64,000 nt of DNA from an uncultured Sphingomonadaceae bacterium (GCA_947501325.1 CANMVC010000002.1:868001-932000), one strand, 5' to 3'; shown: positions 43,243-52,265, counted from the stretch's first letter. Program-made: numbers and translations. Notes: generated by a model not told the origin, from the letters alone.

Positions 43243-44277
43243 TTACCGTTTTGTTTTGCATTTTATGACTTTGTAGCGCCGTGCACTTTTACCAAATCCC
43301 TGCGCCAGGGTTGCGAACCGGGCTTGGCGATAGCCCGGCTTGGGTGGCGTTCGTGAGTGGATCATATCGTAACTCAGGTCAAAATCACCGTCATCCTTTA
43401 CATAAAATCGACCAAAGGCGTCGTGCTCATAGACCACCAGCCTGCCTCTCGCTCTGACACTCGCAAGGTCGCCTTGCTTCAGATATATGCTTACAGAAAC
43501 CTGTTCCTCCGGAAACGCGATGGTATTTCTTCCCCGATTCAGAACTTTCCATCCATAACTGCGATCCGCAGTTTTTTTGCCCCCTTTGATGCCATATGCC
43601 GCCTTGACCGGGTGCTTGCACGTATTCTCGATTTCCACGCGATAAACAGTAGGTCGCTTGTCATTCCAAGGCAAACCGCTCACCGGGCCGGAAGGCCGGC
43701 GTGGAACGGTTCGCGGTGCCGGTGGAGGTGTGTATTGTTCTGTCCGTTGCGGCGGTTGAGGGCCAGCGGGCTGGCTATATGACTGCTCTTCCAGAAACGC
43801 GTTCGATGAACAACGCTGATATTGCTGAATACAATAGCCGCGCGAATAACAGCTATCTTGTGGTTTTGGGCAGCTTCGTCTTGTGTCTTTCAGATACTGG
43901 CATTGACGTTTAGCTTGCTGTTGCTTCCATTCCACAACCCGCTGACGATTTCCGGAACTGATGGTGGGCCTCAACGTTTGATAGACCCTGTCGTAACATG
44001 CACGATATTTCTTGCCCTGCCGGGCTTTGCACTGATTTTGCCGCCTGATTGCATTGTCATGATCGGCTTTGCAACGATCCGAATTGATCATGCAACTATC
44101 CTGAGTGATGCGGCACTGGTTTTCGGCCTCTCCGATGGTTTGGAGCAGCATGGCGGGAATTACGGGTGATGCCTTTACGTGGTTGCTTGATGATACTGGC
44201 AAGAGGATAGAAGCAATGAAAAGCACGGCCGTAAAAAGCCCGCCTGCGATATAGCCCTTGCTGCCCATGTTGCCCAT
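43243..44277 (-). CDS. Secreted Cys-rich hypothetical protein
   Basis: 344 residues. A signal peptide/anchor spans residues 8-36. Residues ~50-155 hold about nine cysteines in a Cys/Gln/Arg-rich helical region (for example ENQCRITQDSCMINSDRC and QSYCIQQ-type spacing), then a Pro-rich linker and a C-terminal beta domain starting YRVEIENTCKHPVKAAYGIKG, which resembles the DUF1036-like domain of the 270-residue neighbour (45377-46189). Last gene of the leftward secreted-protein group; it starts 40 bp after the previous stop. Function unknown. Confidence 0.7.
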   Translation of the reverse strand: MGNMGSKGYIAGGLFTAVLFIASILLPVSSSNHVKASPVIPAMLLQTIGEAENQCRITQDSCMINSDRCKADHDNAIRRQNQCKARQGKKYRACYDRVYQTLRPTISSGNRQRVVEWKQQQAKRQCQYLKDTRRSCPKPQDSCYSRGYCIQQYQRCSSNAFLEEQSYSQPAGPQPPQRTEQYTPPPAPRTVPRRPSGPVSGLPWNDKRPTVYRVEIENTCKHPVKAAYGIKGGKKTADRSYGWKVLNRGRNTIAFPEEQVSVSIYLKQGDLASVRARGRLVVYEHDAFGRFYVKDDGDFDLSYDMIHSRTPPKPGYRQARFATLAQGFGKSARRYKVIKCKTKR

Positions 44278-44316
44278 GTTGCTTTTTCCCTGTTACTAGC
44301 GCCTGCGACTATAATC

Positions 44317-45330
44317 CTAGAATTCAAAACCATGTGTTTTCAGTATTTCGGAAACCGGCGTGTTGTCCGTAAATTGCTTAACATATCCAGCATGATGCGT
44401 CTTCGCTTCATCACATCCCGCCTTTTGCCAACTATGCGCCACCTGCTTGTCGCGTTCCGGATTACCGCTGGTTTCACCAGCAAGATGACGGCAAATTTCA
44501 AGCCGTTCAAAATGCAGGACCAGCCCATAGGGCAATCGGTTCGACTTGCTGCCCAGCTTTGCCATATCGGCTACGAAAAACCCATTAGGGCTTGCCGAAT
44601 ATTGACGCCCGTCCGGGTTGGCGGTTCGCCATGCCGGATATTCAATGCGCTGGTGAGGCGCAGCCTTGATGCTTGTCACCGCGCTGCCTTCAATAAAGGT
44701 AAAGATGATTTCTTCCCGCTTGCCAGAGGACCAGAACCCGTCGGTCAAATTCATCGCCACTCCGGGTTCTTTTATCGAGCTCAGCAGAAAAGAAAGATTA
44801 CCTTCTGCGTCAGTCATCACCGTTACTCTGTGGTTCTGATCGATGCCGGCGTATAATATATGCTTGCCCATCATGCAGTCGAGATTTGTGAAGTTCATCT
44901 GCCGTACATTGACGTGGGTTAGCGTCGCCATGGGTATTTTGGTTGGATTGCCCAATGCGCCAGGATTTATGAAATGCAGTTCCAAAACAACTTCATCGCT
45001 TCCCGGTTCAATCAGCTTGTGACGTATCTGGCTGACCCCGGCATCCGGTTCGCTCAATTTCAATTTGGCTGGAGCAACCTTTTCACCCTGTTTCAGATCA
45101 AAAAAGTCAACCGTGCCATCGCCGGTACTTTGGAAGGCGATCAGAGCATCGTGATTCTCACCGATACACATGCTGTCTACCGACCGATACTCGGAAAGGT
45201 CGTCTGCATTCGTGCGCATCATGTAGAAGCCATTTTCCGTAGTCGGAAGGCGTTGGGCCGATATCGGAACCGATGCGAACAGGAAAGCGGCACTGATAAT
45301 TGCACCCAATTTTCTTGCAAATATAGGCAT
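44317..45330 (-). CDS. Secreted hypothetical protein
   Basis: 337 residues with a clear signal peptide (cleavage near ISAQRL). The mature part alternates beta strands (DGTVDFFDLKQGEK, DEVVLELHFINPG, HRVTVMTDAEGNLSFLL) and has few cysteines (SMCIGEN, LDCMMG, EICRHL, AGCDEAK). It looks like a beta-propeller-like or sandwich protein; no family recognised. An AGGAGG ribosome site precedes the ATG. It follows the DUF1036-like gene by 46 bp and precedes the Cys-rich gene. Confidence 0.72.
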   Translation of the reverse strand: MPIFARKLGAIISAAFLFASVPISAQRLPTTENGFYMMRTNADDLSEYRSVDSMCIGENHDALIAFQSTGDGTVDFFDLKQGEKVAPAKLKLSEPDAGVSQIRHKLIEPGSDEVVLELHFINPGALGNPTKIPMATLTHVNVRQMNFTNLDCMMGKHILYAGIDQNHRVTVMTDAEGNLSFLLSSIKEPGVAMNLTDGFWSSGKREEIIFTFIEGSAVTSIKAAPHQRIEYPAWRTANPDGRQYSASPNGFFVADMAKLGSKSNRLPYGLVLHFERLEICRHLAGETSGNPERDKQVAHSWQKAGCDEAKTHHAGYVKQFTDNTPVSEILKTHGFEF

Positions 45331-45376
45331 GTTACACCTCCTGAAACTTTGGTCTGAATACTGGCATTATCAGTGG

Positions 45377-46189
45377 CTAGTTGAAATTGAACCTATTTTC
45401 GGCGCCCGGATTTAACTGGAACTCAAACGTCTCTGCAAGCCACTGATCCCTACCAGTACACGCCATTTTGTCGGCACCAAGATGATCAAAGTCAGATGGG
45501 TGCAGACAGAAGGCGTAGTCGCCTTTTCCCCAGTTTATGCTGTCCGAAGTGGCGTGCAGATAGACCGTATCTTCATAAGGATCACCGTTACGGTAGTGTG
45601 GAAACTCTATCCGTTCACACTGTCCGCGGGCCAATCTGATCCAGCCTTGGGCACGCCAGTTTTTCGGGCGCTTCCGTTCACCCCAGTCATACCACACCCA
45701 CGCGGCGTAGATGGTTTCAGTGCTGGAACGATTGCACATGTTCAATGCGGTATACTGGGCCTCACCTCTCCCATAGCCATTGGATGGCGGCACAGGCGGA
45801 GCCTCGCGAGGTGGCGGCTGGCGCTGTGCTGTATCCCGACCGCAATGCAGTGTCCGGCCATGTACATGATAAATTGGTGTACCGCGCATCTTGCGACACG
45901 CTTCGGCATAGCCGAGAGGTTTGAAACCAGCCGGAGTGACAATGCCATAGCCGAACGAACCAGGAATGAAGCATCCCCACTTTTTCCTCTTCGGGTCCCA
46001 CTTTGCCCGAATTTTGGACTTTAGACCCCGCAGCAAGCCTGTTCGATATCGGCCGTCACAGAATTTGGACAGATCGATCGATGATCCTCCAGCCTTTACG
46101 GGAGATGGCAACAACAGGCCGGAAGTCGTGAGGCAGGCTGTCAACAGAAACAACCCCGGCATTGAACGGCGAACAAGTCTCGTAATCAT
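45377..46189 (-). CDS. Secreted protein with C-terminal DUF1036-like domain
   Basis: 270 residues. Signal peptide to about SPVKAGG. Residues ~43-120 form a Cys-containing domain (KFCDGRYRTGLLRGLKSK, PAGFKPLGYAEACRKMRG, VHGRTLHCGRD) that is paralogous to the whole mature part of the gene upstream. Residues ~145-265 read LNMCNRSSTETIYAAWVWYD, GWIRLARGQCERIEFP and YAFCLHP, the pattern of DUF1036. The start overlaps the 135-residue gene by 4 bp. Role unknown; an envelope function is likely from the signal peptide. Confidence 0.8.
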   Translation of the reverse strand: MITRLVRRSMPGLFLLTACLTTSGLLLPSPVKAGGSSIDLSKFCDGRYRTGLLRGLKSKIRAKWDPKRKKWGCFIPGSFGYGIVTPAGFKPLGYAEACRKMRGTPIYHVHGRTLHCGRDTAQRQPPPREAPPVPPSNGYGRGEAQYTALNMCNRSSTETIYAAWVWYDWGERKRPKNWRAQGWIRLARGQCERIEFPHYRNGDPYEDTVYLHATSDSINWGKGDYAFCLHPSDFDHLGADKMACTGRDQWLAETFEFQLNPGAENRFNFN

Positions 46190-46551
46190 CTGTGGTCATT
46201 CCTTCCACAGGCAACTTGGCCTTCACCATGCCAATGGAAATCTGATCTGCCGGTTGTGAAGTGGCACAGATCGTTGAGGTTGATCCAGAAAGTCCGGCCT
46301 TTGACGGACGTGTTGAAACCCATGGAGTCCGCTTCCCGGCATTCCATGCGCTTTGTGCGACTGTTATAGCCGTGGCTCCAGCGCGGTTTGACCCCTTTGA
46401 GTGCGCCGGTCCGGTACTTTGCCTCGCAATAGCCCCGATACTGGGGCGCTGTCCCGCTGGCCTCGGCAGGCACGGCCCATAAGGCAGCAGTCATGGCAGT
46501 GACGAGTAACGCTGCGGAGCCGATAATTTTCGAAAGTCCCGTCATGATCAT
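46186..46551 (-). CDS. Secreted small protein, paralogue of the neighbour's N-terminal domain
   Basis: About 121 residues from ATG 46551 (46545 also possible). The signal peptide ends near VPAEASG. The mature part, YRGYCEAKYRTGALKGVKPR, then a Cys in RMECREAD and WHGEGQVACGRND, aligns with residues ~43-120 of the next protein (YRTG-L-G pattern, conserved Cys and the H-GR--CGR end). The two genes overlap by 4 bp, so a tandem duplication followed by gain or loss of the DUF1036-like domain is likely. Function unknown. Confidence 0.75.
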   Translation of the reverse strand: MIMTGLSKIIGSAALLVTAMTAALWAVPAEASGTAPQYRGYCEAKYRTGALKGVKPRWSHGYNSRTKRMECREADSMGFNTSVKGRTFWINLNDLCHFTTGRSDFHWHGEGQVACGRNDHR

Positions 46552-46583
46552 TCTCCTGCGATGGATTATTTGCGACCGGCTCC

Positions 46584-47936
46584 TTATTTGCACTTCTTCT
46601 TGTTGAGCCCTAGAAGCGTGGAAAATCCCTTGCAGGTCGACTTGCCGATATTGCTGACCGTCTTCCCGACCCGCTTGGCGCCATAGTTGACCTGCTTGGA
46701 CGCATAGTTGGGGTCGGTCATGAACCGGGCGCCATCACGGGTTGTCTTGATCGTCTTTTCACCGACATATTGCACCGCGCCAACACCGGTTCGGACAACG
46801 CCTGTGCCAGCTCGCACTACATTCCCCGGGATTTTCCGGGGGTCGCGGATAGAATCGCCAATACCATGTGCGGCGCCATAAAGATTCTGACCAAAGCGCT
46901 CGGTCGCCCGACCTGCAGCCATGACCGGATCATCTCCGTTGGCAAAAGTTTGCACCTGACCGATAGTCATGTCGGCGCCATATTCACCAATTCCGGCACT
47001 GCGCCCGCCAAAGGCCTCCGTACCCATATCGACGCCTGAAACCTTGTTCGATATGGAGGTGGCGGTGAAGCCAGTCCTGGCTGTACCTTTTATCCGGCTA
47101 GCCCTGCTCATATTCTGTGCGCCCTGGCCGCGAAATGGCGCTCTCCCCGCACCGGGATAGCCATTGTTGCCATATCTTGCTTGCCGTTGATAATGTCCGT
47201 GGTCAGAGGTCGCTCCCAAAGCCACAGGACGAAAACCGTTGCGCTTTCCGCGGGTAACTTGCGTCTGCCGGCCACGCTGCTGCAAATCCCGGCGCTCGTT
47301 CGGCGTCAAGTCATATTCGTCCCGGACTTGATGTCCCGGCCGGGCACGCCGGGCGTCATATCCGCGCTGTTCCAGTTGCTGTAAATTACCGGTTCCAGCT
47401 AGCCGACCGGTATGTTCGCGATAGGCCGCACCCTGAAAGTTCGTGCCGCGCGGCGTGCGCGCATGGTCGCGCTGATGGCGGTTGGTGCTGCGTTGCGCAG
47501 TCGGATGACCATTATTCTGATACCCTGGCCGCACCCCATGTGCGACTTGCGCATTGCGGCCCCGACGATCAAGCTGCTGTCGTTCAACCGGAGTCAGGTC
47601 GTTTACATTGTTGACTTGCTGTCCCTTGCGAGCCCGGCGCGCGTCATAGCCACGTTGTTCAATCTCCGGAAGATCGCCGTTGACCGCCAGATCACCGACA
47701 TGTCTGCGATAATCCGGGCCTTTGAAATCGGGGTCGGCAGTTTTCCGGGCGTTTCTTCTTTGATCTCTGGCCTGATTATCGCGCTGCCCCACTTCGCCCG
47801 CTTCGCTGGCGGTTGTTGGAAAGAAGGAACGAAAATCTTGGGACTGTGCCAGCGCCGGCTGCGCTCCCGCGATGGTGGTCGCGGCCAATGCCATTGTTGC
47901 AAGCGACAATCCGGAATGCAGTCTGATCTTTTTCAT
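46584..47936 (-). CDS. Secreted protein with two 70-residue repeats
   Basis: 450 residues from ATG 47936 (signal peptide to QPALAQS). Residues 70-139 and 166-235 are direct repeats: FKGPDYRRHVGDLAVNGDLP vs FQGAAYREHTGRLAGTGNLQ, both continuing EQRGYDARRAR-G-QV---DLTP-ERQ-L--RGR--QV--G-R-G. The C-terminal third has a glycine-rich region and a stretch like PASTA-free domain with AGTGVVRTGVGAVQYVGEKTIKTTRDG, ending in two cysteines. Very basic. First gene of the operon, with a palindromic site about 60 bp upstream. No family recognised. Confidence 0.75.
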   Translation of the reverse strand: MKKIRLHSGLSLATMALAATTIAGAQPALAQSQDFRSFFPTTASEAGEVGQRDNQARDQRRNARKTADPDFKGPDYRRHVGDLAVNGDLPEIEQRGYDARRARKGQQVNNVNDLTPVERQQLDRRGRNAQVAHGVRPGYQNNGHPTAQRSTNRHQRDHARTPRGTNFQGAAYREHTGRLAGTGNLQQLEQRGYDARRARPGHQVRDEYDLTPNERRDLQQRGRQTQVTRGKRNGFRPVALGATSDHGHYQRQARYGNNGYPGAGRAPFRGQGAQNMSRASRIKGTARTGFTATSISNKVSGVDMGTEAFGGRSAGIGEYGADMTIGQVQTFANGDDPVMAAGRATERFGQNLYGAAHGIGDSIRDPRKIPGNVVRAGTGVVRTGVGAVQYVGEKTIKTTRDGARFMTDPNYASKQVNYGAKRVGKTVSNIGKSTCKGFSTLLGLNKKKCK

Positions 47937-47995
47937 GGTCGTTCTCTCCGTTTCTGACGATGGAGCAATCATGTGGAAAAGTGACATGGAAGCCC

Positions 47996-48013
47996 ATAGT
48001 GGAATCACACTAT
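47996..48013. promoter_or_regulatory. Palindromic operator candidate (site 1)
   Basis: ATAGTGGAATCACACTAT, with perfect ATAGTG/CACTAT arms, 60 bp upstream of the repeat-protein gene. It matches site 2 (48851) in 16 of 18 positions. A second overlapping inverted repeat, GTGGAAT/ATTCCAC (47999-48020), is also present. Confidence 0.65.
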
Positions 48014-48115
48014 ATTCCACAGAAAACCGTTCATCTGGAGTTCAGGAAATTTGTAAAAATTATAGCTTTTTCAAGAGCTTTTCCCTGCTATCTGTGGAAT
48101 TGGGTCAGCAAGAGG

Positions 48116-48793
48116 CTAGCAGTCTACACCGCCAGTTTTGACCTTGCCCGAATATCCGGACTTACGGTCAAACCGTTTCTCGATGGCCCGCATGAAACGC
48201 GGCATCAATGATGGAATGCTGCCGCACGATCCGCTGCTCTTCAAACGCAACTCATATACCGGAGTGGTTTGGGCGCTCGCGTTCTTTGGCAGGATATCGA
48301 TATGCACAAACCGGGCATAGACGGTTCTGTTCCGTACTTCCTGCTGATATCCGGTAACCCCATATGTCGGATCCGCGCCCCGCACCGTGCTGCTGATGAC
48401 CTGTTGCCCAGGTTTGGTTTCGTCCACTACAGTTGAAGTTGTCTGGGCTTTATAGGTCACACCCCATTGAGGCACGTTGTAAGTGTAAGTGACGGGGCGA
48501 CCATCATCGATGCCATAATCGAGATAGGCAATATAATCCGCCGGCTGACCAGGTGCGACGGCCCTCAGTCCGGCTTCCCGCATGATCGCAGTCAATCGCT
48601 TCGCATAGCTGCGGAACTCGAGCGAATTTTCTAGTTCCGGCCGCCAAGAGACTACCGAAAAAGTGGCAGAAGCCGGAACGGAATCCAGTGTGTGAAATTG
48701 CGAGAGATTGCTTTTAACCGGCCCGCTGCCGCCCAGACAGGCGGAAAGGGTCAAACTTGTGGCGGCAATTAACAACGCGGTTTGCGGTCGCAT
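48116..48793 (-). CDS. DUF4136-type lipoprotein
   Basis: 225 residues from ATG 48793 (MRPQTALLIAATSLTLSAC), lipobox LSAC. The mature protein has FHTLDSVPASATFSVVSWRPE, FRSYAKRLTAIMREAGLRAV and ADYIAYLDYGIDDGRP, as in DUF4136 envelope lipoproteins; the final third includes RNRTVYARFVHIDIL and a short Cys-rich part. Function of the family is not known. It lies upstream of, but separated by 180 bp from, the repeat-protein operon, and shares an operator-like site with the divergent MliC-like gene. Confidence 0.8.
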   Translation of the reverse strand: MRPQTALLIAATSLTLSACLGGSGPVKSNLSQFHTLDSVPASATFSVVSWRPELENSLEFRSYAKRLTAIMREAGLRAVAPGQPADYIAYLDYGIDDGRPVTYTYNVPQWGVTYKAQTTSTVVDETKPGQQVISSTVRGADPTYGVTGYQQEVRNRTVYARFVHIDILPKNASAQTTPVYELRLKSSGSCGSIPSLMPRFMRAIEKRFDRKSGYSGKVKTGGVDC

Positions 48794-48850
48794 ATCGGGT
48801 CTCCTGAATGAATGTGTCGCTGGTTCTAGGACCCATCGAACCAGGTCGGA

Positions 48851-48868
48851 ATAGTGCAATCACACCAT
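48851..48868. promoter_or_regulatory. Palindromic operator candidate (site 2)
   Basis: ATAGTGCAATCACACCAT sits in the 148-bp divergent gap between the DUF4136 lipoprotein and the MliC-like gene, 58 and 74 bp from their starts. It matches site 1 in 16 of 18 positions and site 3 in 14. Confidence 0.65.
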
Positions 48869-48941
48869 TTGGCAGCAACCGGCAATCGGATAGATTAGAG
48901 GCACTAATACGGGCGTTTCGTCCCATCAGAGGATTGATCAG

Positions 48942-49331
48942 ATGCGACTTTTGAAGCAGATTATCAGAGGATTAGTGCTCCTACCGGCATGTTTCGCTGC
49001 ACCTTTACTCGCCCAATCGAATTACAGTCTGGCTCCGGTCTTCCGCACGGACCGGGGCCCCACGACTTATGTTTGTGACGGTAGTTTCCGTCTCCAGGTC
49101 GCATGGATGTCCATTGATGCCAACTCGTTGATTTCCATCACGCATCCGTCCAGTCGAAGCCAAACAAAAAACCGAACACTGCTCCTCCCCCGATCCCAGA
49201 GTGGAAGCGGGATGCGCTATGCGACTGACCTTGCCAGTTTCCACATAAAAGGCGACCGGGCAGCTTTTATATCGGTAGAGACCGCGCTCTCCGATGAGGT
49301 CCGCTTTCTGAATTGCAGGACATTTGATTAG
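48942..49331 (+). CDS. Secreted MliC-like protein (C-type lysozyme inhibitor fold)
   Basis: 129 residues. Signal peptide cleaved near APLLAQS. The mature domain has TYVCDGSFRLQVAW, LPRSQSGSGMRYAT and FHIKGDRAAFISVE, which match the MliC pattern: an early YxC, the S-x-SG-x-Y loop that enters the lysozyme active site, and a KGD-x-A strand, plus a closing Cys in FLNCRTFD. MliC proteins protect peptidoglycan from host or competitor lysozymes; activity here is inference. Divergent from the DUF4136 lipoprotein. Confidence 0.75.
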   Translation: MRLLKQIIRGLVLLPACFAAPLLAQSNYSLAPVFRTDRGPTTYVCDGSFRLQVAWMSIDANSLISITHPSSRSQTKNRTLLLPRSQSGSGMRYATDLASFHIKGDRAAFISVETALSDEVRFLNCRTFD

Positions 49332-49551
49332 GCCTTGGCAAAATTGATGATCGCCCATATCCAGAAAGTGCTGCCTTTCGTTTTGCCCACATAGCAGTCA
49401 CTAGCCTCGTGACCACACTAAGCCAAAAGCAGGCTTTAGGCAGTGTTGAAAAGAGGCCTGTTTTGGCAACTCTGTTGGTACCAGCTGGCAAGAATTACGT
49501 TAACTTTAACTAGGTCAGATAGTCTCGGTCCGGTTTAAATTTTGCAGAAAT

Positions 49552-51513
49552 TCATCGGGTTGCTGCAAGGGGAATGTCGGATAGCCTCCAGCGAGTCCCG
49601 GAATCTGTCGGGCCATGTTCAAGTTTCAGGCCTTCACCGGCGGATATCGAACGCGCGATCCCAAGACCCAATCCATGTGGTCCGTGATTCTGATCGCGCT
49701 GCTCATCATCGTGCATATTATCGAATTTTGCTAGGATGTCTGGCGGCAACCCAGAGCCATTATCGGTCACTTCTATCCAGGCTTGCCCATCATGCAGTCC
49801 GGCTTCCACACCAATGCAAGTTGCGCCAGAATGCTTGATCGCATTGTCGATCAGGTTCGACAGAATGCGGTGAATGGCCACCGACGGTACCGCCAGAACT
49901 AGATCACTCTTCCTGATTTCGAGGGTACAGCCATTGGCACGCGCCTCTTCGACAAACATCTGCTCCAGCGTCAGCAAATGCTCATTCAGCGCCGTCTCCT
50001 GACGACTTTGGACATCCTCGGTTTTTCTCTTCACCGTGGTTACAGCGCCTTCCTCATCCAGAGTTGTAGCCGAAAGCAACTGATCTATATAGTCAATACT
50101 CCATTCCAGTGCTCGGTGCAGTTCCCGGTTTTTAGGGTCAACGCCAGACAGTGCGCTCTGCAGCGAAACAAGGGGCTGACGTAAATCGTGCCGTGTTTCC
50201 GAAAGACTGCGCCGCGCGCGACTTATCTCTGCAAGGGCGATATTGCGATCAATATGCGCTTGTGCCAGCCGGTTGGCGATCTCGCTGCTGTGCACGGCCG
50301 CCGCGAGCTGCTGCTCCTTTGATGCGTCCCGTTCGTGAATGATGCCGCGCACCTGGCTGATGATCGCAGCACCGAAGACCAGGCAATCCAGCACCAGAAG
50401 AAAAAGTGCGGCGGTGTCGAACTGATCATTGAATCTGGCTACATCCGGAAATCCGGCACGTATTGTAAGCATGATATAGGCAAGCAGGATACAGAAGCCT
50501 AACGCAAACAAACCTGCGCCTTTAACCTTTTCACGAAGTGCCAACCATACAAAATAACCAACGAATGCAAAGAAACCCGCGCCTGTGGCGATCATTATGA
50601 TTGTCGTGACCGGCAGTTGAAAAACCGCACCAACCAGGGAGTTGATGACGGTTGCTCCAACCACAAAAAGGGCAAACCGGTACATGCGCGGAGCGTTGCG
50701 GGATGCATTGGTGAAGCTGGTTGCAAAAAAGAAATAGAAAACGCACCAGGACAGTCGCAAGATACGCTTTATTCCGTCATGATGGATCGAGAAAAATTCC
50801 GGCAAATAGGGTGTTGCGTAGCCATAGGTATGAACGTTCAGCAAGATTAGCGTGAAAGTGTAAAGCGAAAACAGGGCAATGACATGCGAGCGCATGAGCA
50901 ACGCAAAGCCGGTGGCAAGCACTACGGCAAACAAGGTTGAACCGAAATACAGGCCATGAACCGCGGTAACCAATTGGCGTTTGGCGATAAACTGATCTTC
51001 GGAAATCAGACTGATCGGAAACGCACGGTCAGTAGTGGCCACTTGGATATCAATATCAAGCCGTATCGATCCGTTTCTGGTTATAATGACCGGTCGAGAT
51101 GCCAGTTGAAGGTTTTGACTGCTGAGTGTTTCTGCATCCTTAAACCGTGGGCGGGATTGGAGCAGAATCTCTTTCTGTCCTTGATCAACCAGACTTATCA
51201 ACACCTCTGCCCGAGCAGCTTCTTCGGTTACTACCCTGAAGAGCAGAGGTTTTTCTCCGCTGTTTTCAAGTTGAACACTATATCGGAGCAATTCGATCGG
51301 GCCGGTTTGTTTCCGCAAGACCGGTTCTGAATTTTCCTGAATATCCTCGATTGTTGAAACATATGCGAGATCAATCACGTCCTGCTTCGCCTGGGCTTCA
51401 TCACTCATCAATACCAGTGCCAGGAAGGAAAACAGTAGCAGTGTCACTCCGCCAAATGACCGGTTTCGAAGGCACGATACAAGTTGGTTGATAATATCGG
51501 ACACCCTGTTCAT
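49552..51513 (-). CDS. Sensor histidine kinase with 7TM-DISM sensory region
   Basis: 653 residues from ATG 51513. Signal-anchor (residues 20-42), a periplasmic 7TMR-DISMED2-like beta domain (about 45-180), seven membrane helices (about 183-390), a coiled linker, the H-box SETRHDLRQPLVSLQSAL with phospho-acceptor His442, and the ATPase domain with N-box LSNLIDNAIKHS and G-boxes VTDNGSGLP and GLGLGIARSI. The sensory type is associated with carbohydrate- or envelope-derived ligands. It is divergent from its probable partner response regulator 62 bp away. Confidence 0.9.
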   Translation of the reverse strand: MNRVSDIINQLVSCLRNRSFGGVTLLLFSFLALVLMSDEAQAKQDVIDLAYVSTIEDIQENSEPVLRKQTGPIELLRYSVQLENSGEKPLLFRVVTEEAARAEVLISLVDQGQKEILLQSRPRFKDAETLSSQNLQLASRPVIITRNGSIRLDIDIQVATTDRAFPISLISEDQFIAKRQLVTAVHGLYFGSTLFAVVLATGFALLMRSHVIALFSLYTFTLILLNVHTYGYATPYLPEFFSIHHDGIKRILRLSWCVFYFFFATSFTNASRNAPRMYRFALFVVGATVINSLVGAVFQLPVTTIIMIATGAGFFAFVGYFVWLALREKVKGAGLFALGFCILLAYIMLTIRAGFPDVARFNDQFDTAALFLLVLDCLVFGAAIISQVRGIIHERDASKEQQLAAAVHSSEIANRLAQAHIDRNIALAEISRARRSLSETRHDLRQPLVSLQSALSGVDPKNRELHRALEWSIDYIDQLLSATTLDEEGAVTTVKRKTEDVQSRQETALNEHLLTLEQMFVEEARANGCTLEIRKSDLVLAVPSVAIHRILSNLIDNAIKHSGATCIGVEAGLHDGQAWIEVTDNGSGLPPDILAKFDNMHDDEQRDQNHGPHGLGLGIARSISAGEGLKLEHGPTDSGTRWRLSDIPLAATR

Positions 51514-51575
51514 ATTGTGCCTGCCGATCTGGGTTTTGGTGGCAAACCGTTGGAAAAATATGTGGTTGGGGGACA

Positions 51576-52265
51576 ATGGACATTATTCACTCGCAAAATC
51601 CACTGCGGATCGTTCTCGGAGATGATCATGCGGTTGTGCGTGCGGGGCTGCGGGGCGTGCTGGAACGTGATGGTCGCTTTGCCATCCTTGCCGATGCCCA
51701 GGACGGTCTCAAAACTATTGCAGCAACCAAACAACATCGTCCGGATATTTTGATTGTCGATATTGCCATGCCGGTAATCACCGGTCTGGAAGTGGTTGAA
51801 GAGATCTGCCGCTGGTGCCCTGACACAAAAATCGTTCTTATGACCGGTTTGCAAAACCCGACCATAATGAAATGTGCCATGGCAAGTGGGGCCCACGGTC
51901 TTCTTCTGAAGGGGGATGAAATTGACCGATGGCCTCAGCTTCTTTGCGATATCGCCAATGGTGAAATGCGGGTTTCGAAAAGTGTAAAAGCTGTTTTGGA
52001 AGAACCATCCATTCACGATAGCCTGACAAGGCGAGAACGCCAGATACTTATCGGTCTGATACAGGGCGGCAGCAACGGAACGCTGGCCGCCCGTCTTGGG
52101 ATTAGCATAAACACGGTCAACAATCATCGCACCAGCCTGATGCAAAAATTGGATGTGCACTCACTAGCAGAACTCATGACATTGGCAGCTCGTGACGGGC
52201 TTTTGGAAATCGTCGATCACGCACGGACTGGGGACAATGGGAGCACTGTCGACGACTTGGAATGA
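51576..52265 (+). CDS. LuxR/NarL-family response regulator
   Basis: 229 residues. The receiver domain has the acidic pair GDDHAVV, phospho-acceptor Asp62 in LIVDIAMP, and Lys in LLLKGD. The LuxR helix-turn-helix is at residues ~150-212: DSLTRRERQILIGLIQGGSN then RLGISINTVNNHRTSLMQKL. Immediately divergent from the histidine kinase, so the two form a two-component system. Its targets are not known; the palindromic sites at 48.0, 48.86 and 52.4 kb are candidates. Confidence 0.92.
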   Translation: MDIIHSQNPLRIVLGDDHAVVRAGLRGVLERDGRFAILADAQDGLKTIAATKQHRPDILIVDIAMPVITGLEVVEEICRWCPDTKIVLMTGLQNPTIMKCAMASGAHGLLLKGDEIDRWPQLLCDIANGEMRVSKSVKAVLEEPSIHDSLTRRERQILIGLIQGGSNGTLAARLGISINTVNNHRTSLMQKLDVHSLAELMTLAARDGLLEIVDHARTGDNGSTVDDLE

